A stretch of 64,000 nt of DNA from Aquatica leii. Its lineage: Eukaryota; Arthropoda; Insecta; Coleoptera; Lampyridae. The stretch covers positions 275,875,482-275,939,481 of the forward strand of contig CM069432.1 of NCBI GenBank assembly GCA_035610365.1. Reading direction: 5' to 3'. A program made the position numbers and the translations under genes. Each line of letters starts with the position of its first letter. Positions within the stretch are counted from its first letter, which is position 1. This document shows, piece by piece, positions 32,866-45,330 of this stretch. The notes below the pieces were generated by a model, which searched no databases, was not told where the DNA came from, and saw only the letters and a program-made list of their open reading frames with translations.

Positions 32866-35800
32866 ATAAAACAAAAAAAGAAAAACCTATACCCTCCACC
32901 ACTAATAAATTCTTTATGTACGTCTACTACACTACTTGTAATCTTTTTCTCCTTTTTAATACTTCTTCCATCCATCCCACTCCTTCTCCCAAAATCTCCA
33001 ACTTTCTTCTCCCCTCTTTTCTTAGTTCTATGCATTCCTTTGCGATGTGCTCTATATTTTCCCACCCCTCCCCACATATTCTACATCTCCTATATTTATC
33101 TTCCTTCCAATACTTATTCCCGCATCTAAACCTTGTTACCATTCTTTCTACTCTTAAGCTTTTTTCGCCCTTGATGTACCTTGGAATATTGTTTATCACT
33201 ATATTTGTATATCTCTCATTGTATTTCCCCTCTCTTATTCTTGCTCTTGTTTCCTATCTTTGTATATCCTTATCTCTTCTTATTATCTCGTCTTTCATTT
33301 CCCTTCCTTTATCCCTTGTTTTCTCTACCTCTTTTCTCGCATATCCAACTCTTTCAGAATACCTTGTTCTTTCTTCTTGTCCATATTTAATATTTCCATT
33401 CTTTACCTCTCTCCAGCACATTTGAAGCAATTTACATTCTTCTCTTTCTTTCATTTGTTCTTTGTAACACATTGCTCTCTTCCCCGACTGTACTCTTATC
33501 TTTTCTAACTTAATTTCCTCCTCTACTACGTACCCTGGCGTCTCTCTTTCTAATCCTAACGTTCATTTCCAGTATTTTTCTTGTGCTTCCTCTAATTCCT
33601 CCCATTCGTTCCACCCACATATTTCCGCCACGTACATCATTACACTCTTTATTAATTTGTTAAACAACCATCTTCTTGCTTCTATTTGCTTCCCAAATTT
33701 CCTCTCTACTATACCCCACACCTGACCTACTATTATGTTACATTTCTTTGCCAACCACTTTATATGAGCCTCATCTTTATTGTCGTATCTGATTCGATAA
33801 CCCAAATACGTCACTTCATTTACACTTTCTATTATTTCGTCTCCCCACTTTCACTGCACTTTTTTTACCGCCTATTCTTTTTTGAAACATTACCAACTTT
33901 GGTTTTCCCACACTTACACTTAAAACACTTTTTTTCCAGATACTTTTTTACTGTCTTTATCATCTCCTTCCTTTATCTTTCTTTTCTCGCTATAATCATT
34001 ATGTCATGCGCATACGCCAAAACCCACACTTTTAACCCTCCCATTACTATTCCTCCATTCTGTTGCCCCATCAACTCTTTTTCTAAATCCTCTAAATATA
34101 TAGCAAATAAACTAAGACTAAATGGGCACCCCTGTCTTAATCCTTTATTTGTCCAAAATGCTACACTTAACTTTTCATCTATTCTTACTTTGCACATTGT
34201 CTCATTATATATTTCCTCTATATTCCTTACTTCTTTGTATACTATTCTAAATCCTATCTACCTATCTGGTAAGATCTTTTTTTCCTCCATTTCTTTTTCT
34301 AGTCTTTTTTACAAAATTGTCATATAAATCTTATATCCCACATTTTCCACACTTATACTTCTATAGTTTTTTACCTCTTTTCTGTCTCTTCTTTTGTAAA
34401 CTGTGCATATTATTACTTTTTTCCAATTACCCGGAAACCCTTCACCTGACAATATCTTAATTAAAATTTTCCCTATTCTTTCTTTCGTTCTCTCTCCTGT
34501 ATATTTCCATTGTTCTTCTTGCGTCCCATCCGTCCCTTCTGCCTTAGCTTTTCTGATTTTTCTTAATGCTTCTACTTTTTCTTTCTGTGTAGTAGTACTG
34601 CTCCTTTTTTTTGTTATCCTTTCTATTTCAAATTCACTTTTCCTCTCTTCTTCCCCCCCCTAAGACCTACACGCAATGTTCTCTCCATTTTTTCATATCA
34701 ATTTGTTTCCCCTCTTTTTTACCAATTTTCCTTTCTTTATTCAAATAGCTACATGTGTCTCCTTCATTTTTATATGTTCCTACAACTATTTTTAATATTC
34801 CTCTTTTCTCTTACAACACTTTTCTATATTGCGACTTTAATCTTTTATAATTCTGAATATTAGTTTTTTCCTTTTTTTCACGTTCTTTCACCTCTTCTTA
34901 CCTCCTTCCCGGCTTCCCCGCATTTCTTATTCCCTAACCTCTTTTCTTTATACTACTTTATGTTTTTCTTGTAGTATTTTTTCTTTCTACAGCTTTATCC
35001 ATTTTATTGATCAATTCTTTCACTCCTTCCTCCACCCATTGTTCCTCCTCTAATTGTTTTTATAAACCCTAATATTTTCGTGTATCCATACCTTTTTCTC
35101 CCCCCAAACTGTGTCAGCATTTATTCTTTCTCTCTTCCAACCTTTTAGCCTTACTTCTAATGGCTGATGGTCAGAATCAACCTCCTCCCCTATTTTAAAA
35201 CTTTCTATTTCCTCAAAAACCTCCACACTAACTATTACATAATCTATTATAGATTCTCCCCTCTCACTTATATATGTATATTCTCCTCTATCTCCTTCCT
35301 ACATATTTCTGTTGAGTATAGTGCACCCCTTTCCCTCACATAACATTAATACCTCTCTAACTTGTTTGTTTAATGTCTTATCCATCGTTACTCTTTTTAC
35401 TTCCTTCCCACTCACTACCATACCCCCACCTTTCTCCAATCCTCGCGTTAAATTTTCTCCACCTATTATTAGTTTTCCTCTCTGCTTTTCAATCAGTAGC
35501 TGTTTCAAGTTTCTTATTGTTTATTTCATTTCTTGACCGTCTACTGTTATCACATTATATCTATCTTCATCTTCCCTTAATATTTGTTTACTACTATTCA
35601 TTGCTCTTGCATTGTATTTCTGTCTTCTTCTACTACCAATTCTTCTATTACTCCCGATATTATACCTCCTTGCGCTTTTCCTTTTTTTTCTTTTCTTGTC
35701 GCGAACTGTATCTATATCCCTTTGGCAAATTTTCCGTTGAGTCTGGTCCACCCCTTTCCCTCACATATCTCTAATAGCTCTCTACCTTGTTTGTTTAATG

Positions 35801-37081
35801 TCCTATCTACCGTTTCTATTTTTATTTGTTCGCCATTCACTATCATACCCCCACCTTCTCCAATTCTCGCGTTAAAATCTCCATCTATTATTAATTTTCC
35901 TCTCTCCTTTTCAATCAGTAGCTGTTTCAAATTTTTTATTGTATGTTTCATTTCTTGACAGTACACTGTTATCACTGTATATCTACCCTCATCTTCCCTT
36001 AATATTTGATTTCCTACTATTCCTTGCTCTTGCCTTTTATTCTCCTCTTTTTCTACTGCCCATTCTTTTCTTACTCCCGATATTATACCCTCTTGCGCTC
36101 TTCCCCTTGTTTTTCTTTTCTTGTCGCCAACTCTACATTCCATCTATATTAACTTTCCATCTTTCCCAATCTTTCTCGGCCAACCACGTTTCTACTAAAC
36201 CCACAATGTAAAACTTCCAAAATTCAGCTCTTTTATTTTTAACCCATGCAACGTTCCAAAAAACTAAACCTATTTCTTTCGTTTTTTCCTTATTGTTATC
36301 CTTTATCTTTGCCTGGCCGTCCCCTTTTTTTGTCATTTACCCCCCCTTACTTCTAGTTTTTTGGTCTCCTTCTCTCTAATTTATTGTCTTTTACGTTCTA
36401 ATGCATCTCCTCTCCCTCAACCCACAATTTCATAAACCCTATTTTTGTTTTTTTTCCTTCTTTCTTTAGTCTTTTTCCTTGCATCCTTATATTTTTTTGT
36501 ACCTCATTTTCCTCGGGTCATATCTTCATCTATAAATATCCTTGTACATCTAAGCCGTTTTGTTTTCTTTAATATTTCTATTTTATATTCTACGGAATCC
36601 AATTTTACCAGCATTACCCTCCTCGTTGGTTTAATTGCGTCTCCTTTTTCCACCCCCAATTCGTTTTTAAACACTTGCTTTTTACGCTGTTCTCTTCCCT
36701 CTTGACCTACTATCCTTCTTATAACCAAGTTCTTTCTTCTCATTTCCTTTTCTATTACTTTCACCCTTCTTACCAAATTTTCTATTTTCTCTTCCATGCT
36801 CTTACTGTTTTCCCACATATCGCATATCTCCCTTCGCTATTCTCTTTTTTTTTAACTCCTCCGTGATCTTTTCCAGATTAACTACTAATTTTTTGTTTTC
36901 TTCCCTCATCTGCTTTATTTCGCTAATCATTTCCCTACACATCTTCATTACTCCCTGCTCTTCCTTATCGCTCTCCTCCTTTCTCTTCTTCTTTTTGTTC
37001 GTTTAATCCTTGCAAAAGCTTCTTGCACAATTTCCTGTCTTTTGTTTTTCCTTTCCGATCCTGTCGATTCAGATTCTGACA
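32866..37081 (-). pseudogene. Purine-rich LINE (ORF1, endonuclease, RT), near full-length but broken
   Basis: On the minus strand the start codon of ORF1 is at 37081 (MSESESTGSERKNKRQE). A coiled-coil and RRM-like ORF1 segment lies at 36818-36504 (ENLVRRVKVIEKEMRRKNLV). The endonuclease segment is at 36336-35712 (LVFWNVAWVKNK, then GKLIIDGDFNARIGE). RT fragments include GLRQGCPFSLSLFAIY and VWVLAYAHDIMIIA at 34150-33985, where the YADD box is mutated to YAHD. The post-RT region (TYLGYRIRYDNKDEAHI at 33814) and a C-terminal zinc-finger-like CRICGEGWENIEHIAKEC near 33100-33030 follow. The sense strand is strongly G/A-rich. The same family lies in plus orientation at 42.2-44.7 kb. I recall similar LINEs as common in Hymenoptera, but the clade (CR1/L2-like) is uncertain. 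Confidence 0.82.
35311..36150. repeat. 425-bp tandem duplication inside the LINE endonuclease
   Basis: gttgagtatagtgcacccct at 35311 recurs as gttgagtctggtccacccct at 35736, an offset of 425 bp. The similarity holds across the unit, so the minus strand carries two consecutive versions of the KQLLIEK(Q/E)RGKLII block. In the first unit the catalytic GDFNAR is degraded to GENLTR; in the second it is intact. This is an internal duplication of the element, not two insertions. Confidence 0.85.
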
Positions 37082-37815
37082 TAATTCTTCTAATTATGTT
37101 TAATTAAAACCCGCCAGAAATTTTTTAAATAAGAAACCAAAAATGTTTGTAAGTAAAATAAAAGTATGTACTTTACTGTTACTGTTGTGACGTTACAGTC
37201 TAAAGGTAACTTTACTATAGGTTTAACCAACTAACGCGCACGTGATGGCATAGCAGCTATACTTTCCTTTCACATGCTACGTCACGCGTTTAACTAATAG
37301 CAAACTCAGGCCAGCCAGATGTACTTTTTTCACTTCAATTTTTGTTTTTTACGACAATGGAAAGTGTGGCATTGGCAACAACGTTTGTGTGCATTGTTTC
37401 AAATCCGTTTTATTACTGCTTCATGTGAAAGAATTTAAATACTTTACGCACTACGTCGCGCGTTGGGCATTGCGCGTATCGTATGCTTTATGTGAAACAG
37501 TTTGCAACCCTGGGGGTTGCAACTAATGTCAAAATTATACAAACTTTTAAAAATCAAGTACTATGCAGTATTTATTGTCAGCGCTCTATGTTAGATCAAA
37601 AATGATGACATCCACAAGAACCTGAAAATGCCTATAGGCAGCAAAGAGATTAAACGGAACGGAAACATGAAACGAAACTACATGAACATGTGAATGTCAA
37701 ACTGCTACCATTACTCGACAACAGTAGATTTATACGTAGGCTGAAGAGATAAAAACTTTTTGGACTAATGTAAGTGCAGGTAATTGAATTACGAGCAATT
37801 AAATCATGTGAATGA
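37082..37815. other. LINE 5' flank and unassigned sequence
   Basis: 37082-37560 has a mixed composition with several CG-containing words (cactacgtcgcgcg, ctacgtcacgcg) spaced about 180 bp apart. It could be the 5' UTR of the LINE or host sequence. 37560-37815 is probably the 5' part of the mariner fragment that follows, too decayed to translate. Confidence 0.35.
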
Positions 37816-37829
37816 AGTGTTTTTAAACA

Positions 37830-38140
37830 TATAGATGGTGCTCCTCCACATTTTAGTCGATGTGTAAAGAATTATTTAAATAGAAAATTTCCCAAATGGA
37901 TTATAAGAGGAGGTCCATGTGAGTTACCCATAGATCTTCTAAATTAACCAGCGTGAATTTCTTTTTATAAAATTATATTAAAAATTTAGTTTATAGCACT
38001 CCACTTACTACTGTTGATGATATGGAAGTTAGAATAAGGAATACATTTGCTTACATAACACCAGATATCTGGTAAAATGTTAGAAAATCCTTTGAAGAAC
38101 AGGTACAATTATGCATGGTCATCATATTGGGCATTTATTA
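37830..38140 (+). pseudogene. Mariner-type transposase C-terminal fragment
   Basis: The frame reads IDGAPPHFSRCVKNYLNRKF (second catalytic Asp block, DGAPPH), then RGGPCELPIDLLN, KNLVYSTPLTTVDDMEVRIR and a final SFEEQVQLCMV. This is the C-terminal catalytic half of the DUF4817-associated mariner-like group found in many insects. The third acidic motif region has changed (LPIDLLN where WPxRSPDL-type sequence is usual). The N-terminal half is missing. Confidence 0.75.
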
Positions 38141-39640
38141 CTGTAGGTTTTAGTTTTTTTCTTCTTAAAATGTGTATGGCAGTTTCCTTGTCGATTTTAC
38201 ATATTCTTTCACAACAATAATATAATCGTTAAAGTTTCCTGACTGTTCTAACCTCTCTTTCTTTGATAAAATAAAAATGTATTCGTGTTACTCGTGTGTT
38301 GTCATTTGTTCCCTTTCAACCTTGAATAGGCTTAAACAGTGTCTTCCATTCTAGTTTCTAACCGTTTTGGTGCTTAATCTTACTTTATAACTAGCACATT
38401 GAGACCTGCGATCCGCCTGCCAATTTTACTGAGTTAGTCGCCAGCAATTAAGTTCCAAATACATCCTATTAACACCGTTTTCCCTTAACTCGCACAAGTC
38501 TCTGGTTTCTTACAATTCTTGTGTATGAGACGTTAATAGGGTAAACTGCTTTACTATTTATTAAATACAATTTAAAAAGCAAAGCCTAGTAGAAATAAAA
38601 AATTTTTAAACATTTTCTTTGCAGATTTGAACGAAAATTTGTAATGATTAATTTGAGACATATATATTACAAATAGCTTTGATAAAAAGTGTAGTGCTCC
38701 TTTCCATAAAACAGAAAATACAGGATAAGTTAAGAAAGTTTTTAAAATTATAAAATTAGAATCGTTTTTTTAAACAACCTGTAAAAGTTATCAAAATCCT
38801 ACACAAATTCAGTGAAAGCTCTAAAAACCGTATAACAGAAAATATCCAATTTCTGTTTTTGGTTTAAGCTTTTATAATCAGTAATTAAATTAAACGGAAA
38901 ATTACATAAAATCACTTTGTAAAATAAATATTTAAGTATACCAATCTCATGAAAAAAAATCATTTACTTTACATTTAACAATTTTATACTGTATAAGACG
39001 GTTCAGATGGGATAAGATGAATAACAACGTCTATTAAAACAATATTTTAACGTCCTCATTCTACGCTAATGAGTTTCTAGTAAGAAAATATTTTTTTAAA
39101 GTTGTTGCAGCAACAGACATTGATGCATTTATTCACACATATAAAAATTGCATCCAGGTGTAATCTCAACTTAAATAAAATTGTCTTTATATATATGTAA
39201 AATTATTAAAACCAATTATACATTCTTTTCAGAATAAAATTTAACAGTGTATATCAACAAAACTAAAATCTGTTTGTATACATACATACATTTAACAATT
39301 ACACAATTTTATTAAAACTGAATGGACGTGATATTAAATTTATATTTTGCCTATTGACATTAAATGTATGATTTTAGTAGCAAGTGATACTCGCTAAAGC
39401 GTCACTTTTACTACTTTAGGCAGTAAAAATACATTTTTACAGCTCAGTCATTAAAAGTAAGTCGCTATATGTTGTCGAGGAAATAAATGCAGTAGTGTCA
39501 TTATATTCCTGTGAAAATCTAAATGTATCCATGAAACTGCAATATTTTTCAAAATATGTACACATGCAAATACTTATTTTACTCTTTTGATGTTTTATTA
39601 TTATTAAATGTGATACATTTGAAGTAATATTGTTTTTAAA
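38141..39640. other. AT-rich 1.5 kb, no gene recognised
   Basis: Mostly AT-rich. The part at 38330-38460 shows a weak inverse similarity (actgagttagtcgc and a GTGTCTTCC stretch) to the end of the hAT transposase at 22500-22620 and may be a further hAT remnant. Nothing else is recognised. Confidence 0.4.
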
Positions 39641-39644
39641 CTTT

Positions 39645-40913
39645 GCTACAAGCTTTTAGTAATTTACGAACCTGCACGGCCAACTCACTGTAGTATTGAA
39701 ACCATACCTGTCGGAGAGAGGGGAGGTTCAAGTGACTTTATTTTAAAGGGCGCCAGATCTTTTGTTCTTTGCAGAAATAGCTCCTGCTAGATCAGCACAG
39801 GAAGCTCGAAGCTTGTACAAAATTGTTAAGGTTCGTAAAGATGGAGGAAACGAAGAAAGAAACTAAATCGTTAACAACAATTGCACTTTAATTACTCTAT
39901 AAGGATAAATAGATTAAAATTTGAATCAATAACAATTGGATAGCATGACAAAGAATAATTTTAGTCCGAGTACAAATATAAGCAGGTACTAGAATATCAG
40001 AAGTATCGGCAACTTACACTACACGTAAAACAAAAGTGTAACCACCAGAACATATAAAAATCTTCATAAGTAAATTACATTAATAATGGTAATTGACCGT
40101 TGACGTAATCAGCATGCGATAGTAATTTACTTAACTAATTGAGTAACAATAATAAAAAACAAATTAATTCGAACGTTTCAACACGATTAGGAAATATAGT
40201 TAGTCATGAGTAGCACCGTAGCGACAACGAATAATTGAAAGCAAAACAAATTGACTTACCAAATTCAGGGTTACTTCAGAAAACGTTTTCCTACTGGCTT
40301 CCTGTAATTAAACTTCCTGAAAATAATCGTGTCTACCTGGTGATTCACAAACTACAAGTAAAAGAAACATTTAAAAGAAAGTAATAGAACCGAAACTTAT
40401 CGTATGCTGCTACAATGTATTTTCGTCAACGATGGTATTAATTTATTGCGTCCAATTCAATCGTATCCGGTACTTAGGATCTTCCGAACAAGGTGATATT
40501 AATTACTGGGATAAATTGCCTCCGCATCGGAATTCTGCCCTTGTATCGCAGCGTTCTTAGGTCTACAGCTTCCGATTATAATTTTCCCTTGTAGATTTTA
40601 AATTACGACAAGAACACCCATACTTAGGAGGTAGCACATGGCGCCTGCGTGGATTAAATTAGTTAAAGAAGAATACTTTTATTACCCATCGTGTCCCAAC
40701 ACGTGGATGTTTTATGAAAACGATTTTTAATTCACGCAGACATAGGTTATATCGTGAACGATGTTAAAGTCAAAAATGCCCGTATATCACCGTATATCGT
40801 CTACTCAATACGAAGGGACCAACGAGCCCGATAGATGGCGTCGAGAAACAGAAAAGTAATTTTTAATTAAACCAATATACAGGGTGTGCATTATAAAAAT
40901 TTTGTACGTAACA
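39645..40913 (-). mobile_element. Solo LTR, 1269 bp, minus orientation, target duplication ACTT
   Basis: Bounded by TGCTACAAGCTT on the left and TACGTAACA on the right, with ACTT at 39641-39644 and 40914-40917. The left end matches the reverse complement of the 3' end of the LTR at 23651-25077 (acaagcttttgg, tacgaacctgcacggc). The motif GGGCGCCAGATC at about 39748 corresponds to CTGGCGCCC of the other copies. The right end matches their start (TGTTACG, AAATTTT). Orientation is relative to copies 1 and 2. Confidence 0.88.
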
Positions 40914-40917
40914 ACTT

Positions 40918-41399
40918 TGAATACCTCAAATCTGTTTTTATTGTTATTTTTAAATATTTATTTTTTTCTGTACCGTTCCACGCCTTTTGTTACAATTTTT
41001 TGTAAATTTTGATATGGCTGTTTTTTAACTTTAGCTATGAATTTTTTTAATATTTGTTTTATCCAATTTAAAGGAAATAAAGGCATTTGGAAAGGTGCAT
41101 TGCATTGGACCTATTACGAAACCATTATTAAGCAGTAGCATAGATGCAATCACGTGTGCAATCAACAGGTGTGTGCAATAGTGATGAGTGAGCAGCGTTG
41201 GCAACTCTATTACGTATAAATAGAATAGGTGGATGAATTAAGTTACAGTTTTAATACGCAGTTTTAATATATAGTTTTTATGGATAATTAATAGTTCAAC
41301 ATTAAATAATGTAATTGTTAGATAGTTAGTTGTCAGTTAATGTAATAGCAATTATAATACAAAATTAAAAAAAATTAAGTAAAGTGCCTCTGTACAACA
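40918..41399. other. AT-rich spacer, no gene recognised
   Basis: AT-rich sequence between a solo LTR and a piggyBac fragment. No coding or repeat structure was seen. Confidence 0.4.
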
Positions 41400-42170
41400 A
41401 TTAACGATATGTGGCGTTACATGAAGACCATGTTCTTAACAACCTCTTTATAAACATAAGCCTGTTGCAAGATATGCAAGAAGTTGGTATCTGGTGCACA
41501 GGTACCATCCGAGAAAACCGGGTACCCAAAGGTATCACTCTTCCCAGCAAAAAAATCTTAGCAAAGGGAAATAGAAGCAACCTCTACTTTGTTATTGATA
41601 AAATTAGTGGAATATTGTTTGTGAGGTGGATTGATAACAGTATCGTGACTTTAGTCTAAACATGTTATGGTGTACAACCCTTCACAACTGTAAAACACTA
41701 TTCAAACCAACAGAAAAAAAATGCACACACAGCCTAGTGGATCCAAAAATACAATGCTTCCATGGGTGGAACTATCTCATGAACCAGAATGTTTCAAGAT
41801 ACCGATTAGTACACAATAAAAAAAATGGTGGTGGTGTCTTTTTACATGGATGTTTCTGTACAAAATGCTTGGTACATTTCCAGCAAAACGGGAAAGCCAA
41901 CTCGGCAGCTAGACTTTCGTAGAGATATAGTTACCAACTATTCGTGAAATATGGAACAAAATCGAAAGATTCTGGTAGACCATCAGCACCCACATCGAGT
42001 GAGACGCAGAGTAGAGTCCCCGACAACGTAAGATTTGACAGAAAAGATCATCTTTTGGTTTTCATACCAAATAATAAACGTAGAAGATGTGGAAATGAAC
42101 AATGTATTGCAAATGTGGCATTCGCTTGTGCATCAACTGCAATGAAAACTTTCATTGTAAAATGAATGTT
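41400..42170 (+). pseudogene. piggyBac-family transposase, C-terminal part
   Basis: IWCTGTIRENRVPKGITL near 41485 and LYFVIDKISGILFVRW at 41583-41630 match the second half of the piggyBac transposase catalytic domain; the final RWIDNSIVTLV carries the D of the RWxD-type motif. After a frameshift a trace of a WWW-rich segment follows near 41822. GTKSKDSGRPSAP, then RVPDNVRFD lies near 41950-42040. A cysteine-rich tail near 42080-42160 corresponds to the C-terminal zinc-binding region of PGBD-type transposases. The N-terminal half and the first catalytic residues are missing. Confidence 0.8.
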
Positions 42171-42239
42171 GTTGGTGGTATTATTTGTGACCTTATTATA
42201 AACGCAATTGTGCTCTAATACATGTAAACATAAAAAGGG

Positions 42240-44711
42240 TGAAGATGTAGGAGGGGAAGAAGGACTAAAGGAGTTCACTGCAAAAATGGAGAAGGCAGTA
42301 TAAAAGAAAAGGTCTGAGAGAAGACAAGGAAAAAAGAGGAACGAAAATAGGTGGTGGAATAGAGAATGTAGAGAGGCAAAAACAGAGATGAGAAATGCTA
42401 GAAGAAAATGGAAGAAAGGTAGAATTGATGTGCAGGAGTATAAAGAGAAGAAAAAGAATTTTAAAAATGTATGTTCTGAGAGAAAGGTGTCGTATAAAGA
42501 GGAAATGGAAAAACAAGTAAAATAAATAAAGAAATAAGGAGAAGTGTGGGAATTTCTAAACAAAGAGAGAAGAAGAGGTAAGAGGAGAGGAGGTTTAACG
42601 GATATAAAGGTGTGGTTGGGTTATTGTATGGGGCGTTTGGAGGGAACAATAGAAGGACCAGGGCAGGTGATATTGCAAGGGGTAAATACAATACAGGAGG
42701 GGTGGGAGATAACAAAAAAGGAAATGGAGAAAGCAATATATAGACTAAAATTAAGAAAGACGGCAGGAACGGACGGTACGCAAGGAGAGCAATGGAAGTA
42801 TGTAGGGGAGAGAGTGAGAGGAAATGTAAGAAAATTTTTTAATACAATTTGGAAATGGGAGGAATTGCCAGGGAGTTGGAAAGAAAGTTTAATTCTGCCG
42901 GTTTATAAGGGAGGGGATAGGAAGGAGGTAAAGAATTATAGAGGGATTAGTGTTAATAATGTAAGTTATAAATTGCATGCCATGATTATACAAAGGAGGT
43001 TGGAAAAGGAAGTGGAAGAAAAAAAGACTATTACCAGATTGGCAGATGGGATTTAGAGTGGGAAGAAGCGCAATAGACAATGTTTATATATTGAAACAGT
43101 TAGTGAATGGAGAGCTAGATAAGAAAAGGGGTAAGGTATACGCGTTCTTTATGGGCATAGAAGCTGCGTTTGATAATGTGAATAGGGAAAAGCTATGGAG
43201 GGTGTTAAGGAAAAAGGGAATTGAGGAACAACTAGTGAGGAAACTGGAAGGGATATATAAAGAGACTAAGAATAGGGTAAAAATAGGAGATAGTGTTAGT
43301 GAAGTGTTTTGGACGAGGAAGGGGCTAAGGCAGGGGTGTCCTTTAGCCCTATTTTATTTGCACTGTATATAGGGGACATAGAAGAAGTGTTGAAGGGAGG
43401 TCAGTGTGGTGGGGTTGTCATGGATGGAGGGATTAAAGTGTGGGTGTTGGCATATGCAGACGATATGGTCATGGTGGCAAAAAATGAGTTGGAGATGAAA
43501 GGTATGATAAATACGATAAATTGGGTTTAAATGTGAGAAATTCTAAGATGGTAGTTTTTCAAAAAGGGAGAGGAAGGAAGAAAAAGGAGGAGTTAATTTG
43601 GGGAGAACAGAAGATAGAGGCAGTGAATGAAGTGACATATTTGGGATATAGGCTAAGGTATGATAGTAAAGATGATGCGCATATAAGGGAGTTAGCAAAG
43701 AAGGGTAGTAGGGTATTAGGGCAGGTATGGAGTTTAGGGGAAAGAGTATTTGGGAAGGAGATCGAGAAGAGAAGATGGCTGTTTGAAAAATTGATTAAAA
43801 GTGTGATGATGTACGGGGTGGAGGTATGGGGTTGGAAAGAGTGGAACCTATTGGAAAGGGTACAAATAAAATATTGGAAATGGATACTAGGTTTAGACAG
43901 AGAGACGCTAGGGTACATAATAGAGGAGGAGGGGAAGTTAGAGAAGATTAGAATAGAAGCAGGGAAAAGGGCGATGGGTTATGAAGAGAAAATGAAGGAA
44001 AGGAGAGAATGTAAAATTTTGCAATGTTGCTGGAGGACGGTAAAAGATAGCAAAAACATATATGGGCAGGAAGAAAGGAAACTGTACTACCAACGAAGAG
44101 GTTTCGCAAGAGAAGAGGTGGAAAGAAGGAAAGAGGAAGGGAGGTTAAATACGGAGGAGATAGTAAGAAGAGATAAAGACTCGCAGGTGCAAGAAAGAGA
44201 AGGAAAGATAAGGGAGGAAAGTATAACGCAAGGTATGGGAATATAGTGTCCAGGGGGGTTCCTAAGTATCTGATGGGGAGGAGAAGCTTAGGAGAGAAAC
44301 GACTTATAGCCAGGTTTAGATGTGGTAATAAGGAGAATTTAAATAAGTATTGGTAGGAGGATGTAATGAGGAGATGTAGATTATGTGGGGAGAGATGGGA
44401 AGACATAGAGCACTTGAGTGAGGAGTGTGGCGAGCTAAGGGAAGAAATGAGGGGGAGGAAGGCTTTGCTTAGGGAGGAGGGGGAGGGATTGGATTGGATG
44501 AAAGCAGTAAAGGAAAGAAGGATAAGAGGGGAGGGTTAGGTCTAACGAATTAGAATAGTAAGATGGTGATGGGAAGATTTTAGGGGAGAAAGTTTTTTAG
44601 TTTATAATTTTATGTACGAAATATATTATTATGTTAAGAGAATGATGTAAGGGTAACGTAACCCATTGTAAGGCCGAATGGCTTAACAATTAACAATAAA
44701 TACATACATGT
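42240..44711 (+). pseudogene. Purine-rich LINE, 5'-truncated plus-strand copy
   Basis: RT and C-terminal region of the family also seen in reverse at 32.9-37.1 kb. 42340-42540 is the linker before RT (RWWNRECREAKTE). RT contains KTAGTDGTQGEQWKYVG near 42760, LPVYKGGDRKEVKNYRGIS near 42895, AAFDNVNREKLW near 43165 with the first catalytic Asp, GLRQGCPL near 43320 and VWVLAYADDMVMVAK at 43438-43480 with intact YADD. The post-RT region runs to 44246 (RYDSKDDAHIRELAKKG), and a zinc-finger-like CRLCGERWEDIEHLSEEC lies near 44370-44430. It ends in GGCTTAACAATTAACAATAAATACATACATG. Only a few frameshifts are present, so it is younger than the minus-strand copy. Confidence 0.87.
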
Positions 44712-45330
44712 AAACATAAGAAGGTATATAGATATATGTATATACAAAAATCAATTTGACTCCTAAAGAGTTGTACTGCAAATGAGTTACAATAGCATCA
44801 AATCATATAAAAAAAATAATAAAAAATTGAATAATAAACCTCTGTTGCATACTATTACAAGTTTCTCCGTAATTTAGGCGTTCCTTAAGGAGTTTCATGT
44901 TTCTGTCACGTGTTGCGTTAGTTCTCTAACGTTTCTCTCTCTTACTCCACCCGCGTTAAAACCTTTACATTATGGGTCTACAAATTTTTATTGGGATTGA
45001 GGTCAGGTGATTTGGTAGTATCAAAAAGAAAAATATATAACAACAAATACGTTTTTTAAATTACCACCGAGGAGATTATAATACATGGACATCACCAAGA
45101 CACACGTCAGAGAATATAATTAGAAACTAGATCGACTACATATTGATAAACCAAAGATTTAGAAATAGTATACTTGGTGTTAAGACCAATTCTGAGGCAG
45201 TACATAAAACTCGACCACAACCCACTAATTGGAATTTTTCAAACTAAACTAAAAATTCTTTGAAAGAAAGCAAACCAGATGGAAATGTGTTAAAAAATAA
45301 CAAAATTCAGGAAGACGTAAAAAGACAAAT
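44712..45330. other. AT-rich spacer between two LINEs
   Basis: No gene recognised. Its last part may be the decayed 5' region of the following R1-type element's ORF1. Confidence 0.4.

Noticed and set aside
32805-36866. Many plus-strand open frames rich in Phe, Leu, Ser and Tyr (for example 32805-33425, 33686-34327), looking like membrane proteins
   Set aside because: They are antisense shadows of a purine-rich LINE coded on the minus strand; T/C-rich complement gives long hydrophobic frames without motifs.
42048-44406. Minus-strand hydrophobic open frames (for example 42048-42563, 43948-44406)
   Set aside because: They are antisense to the plus-strand copy of the same LINE and piggyBac fragment.
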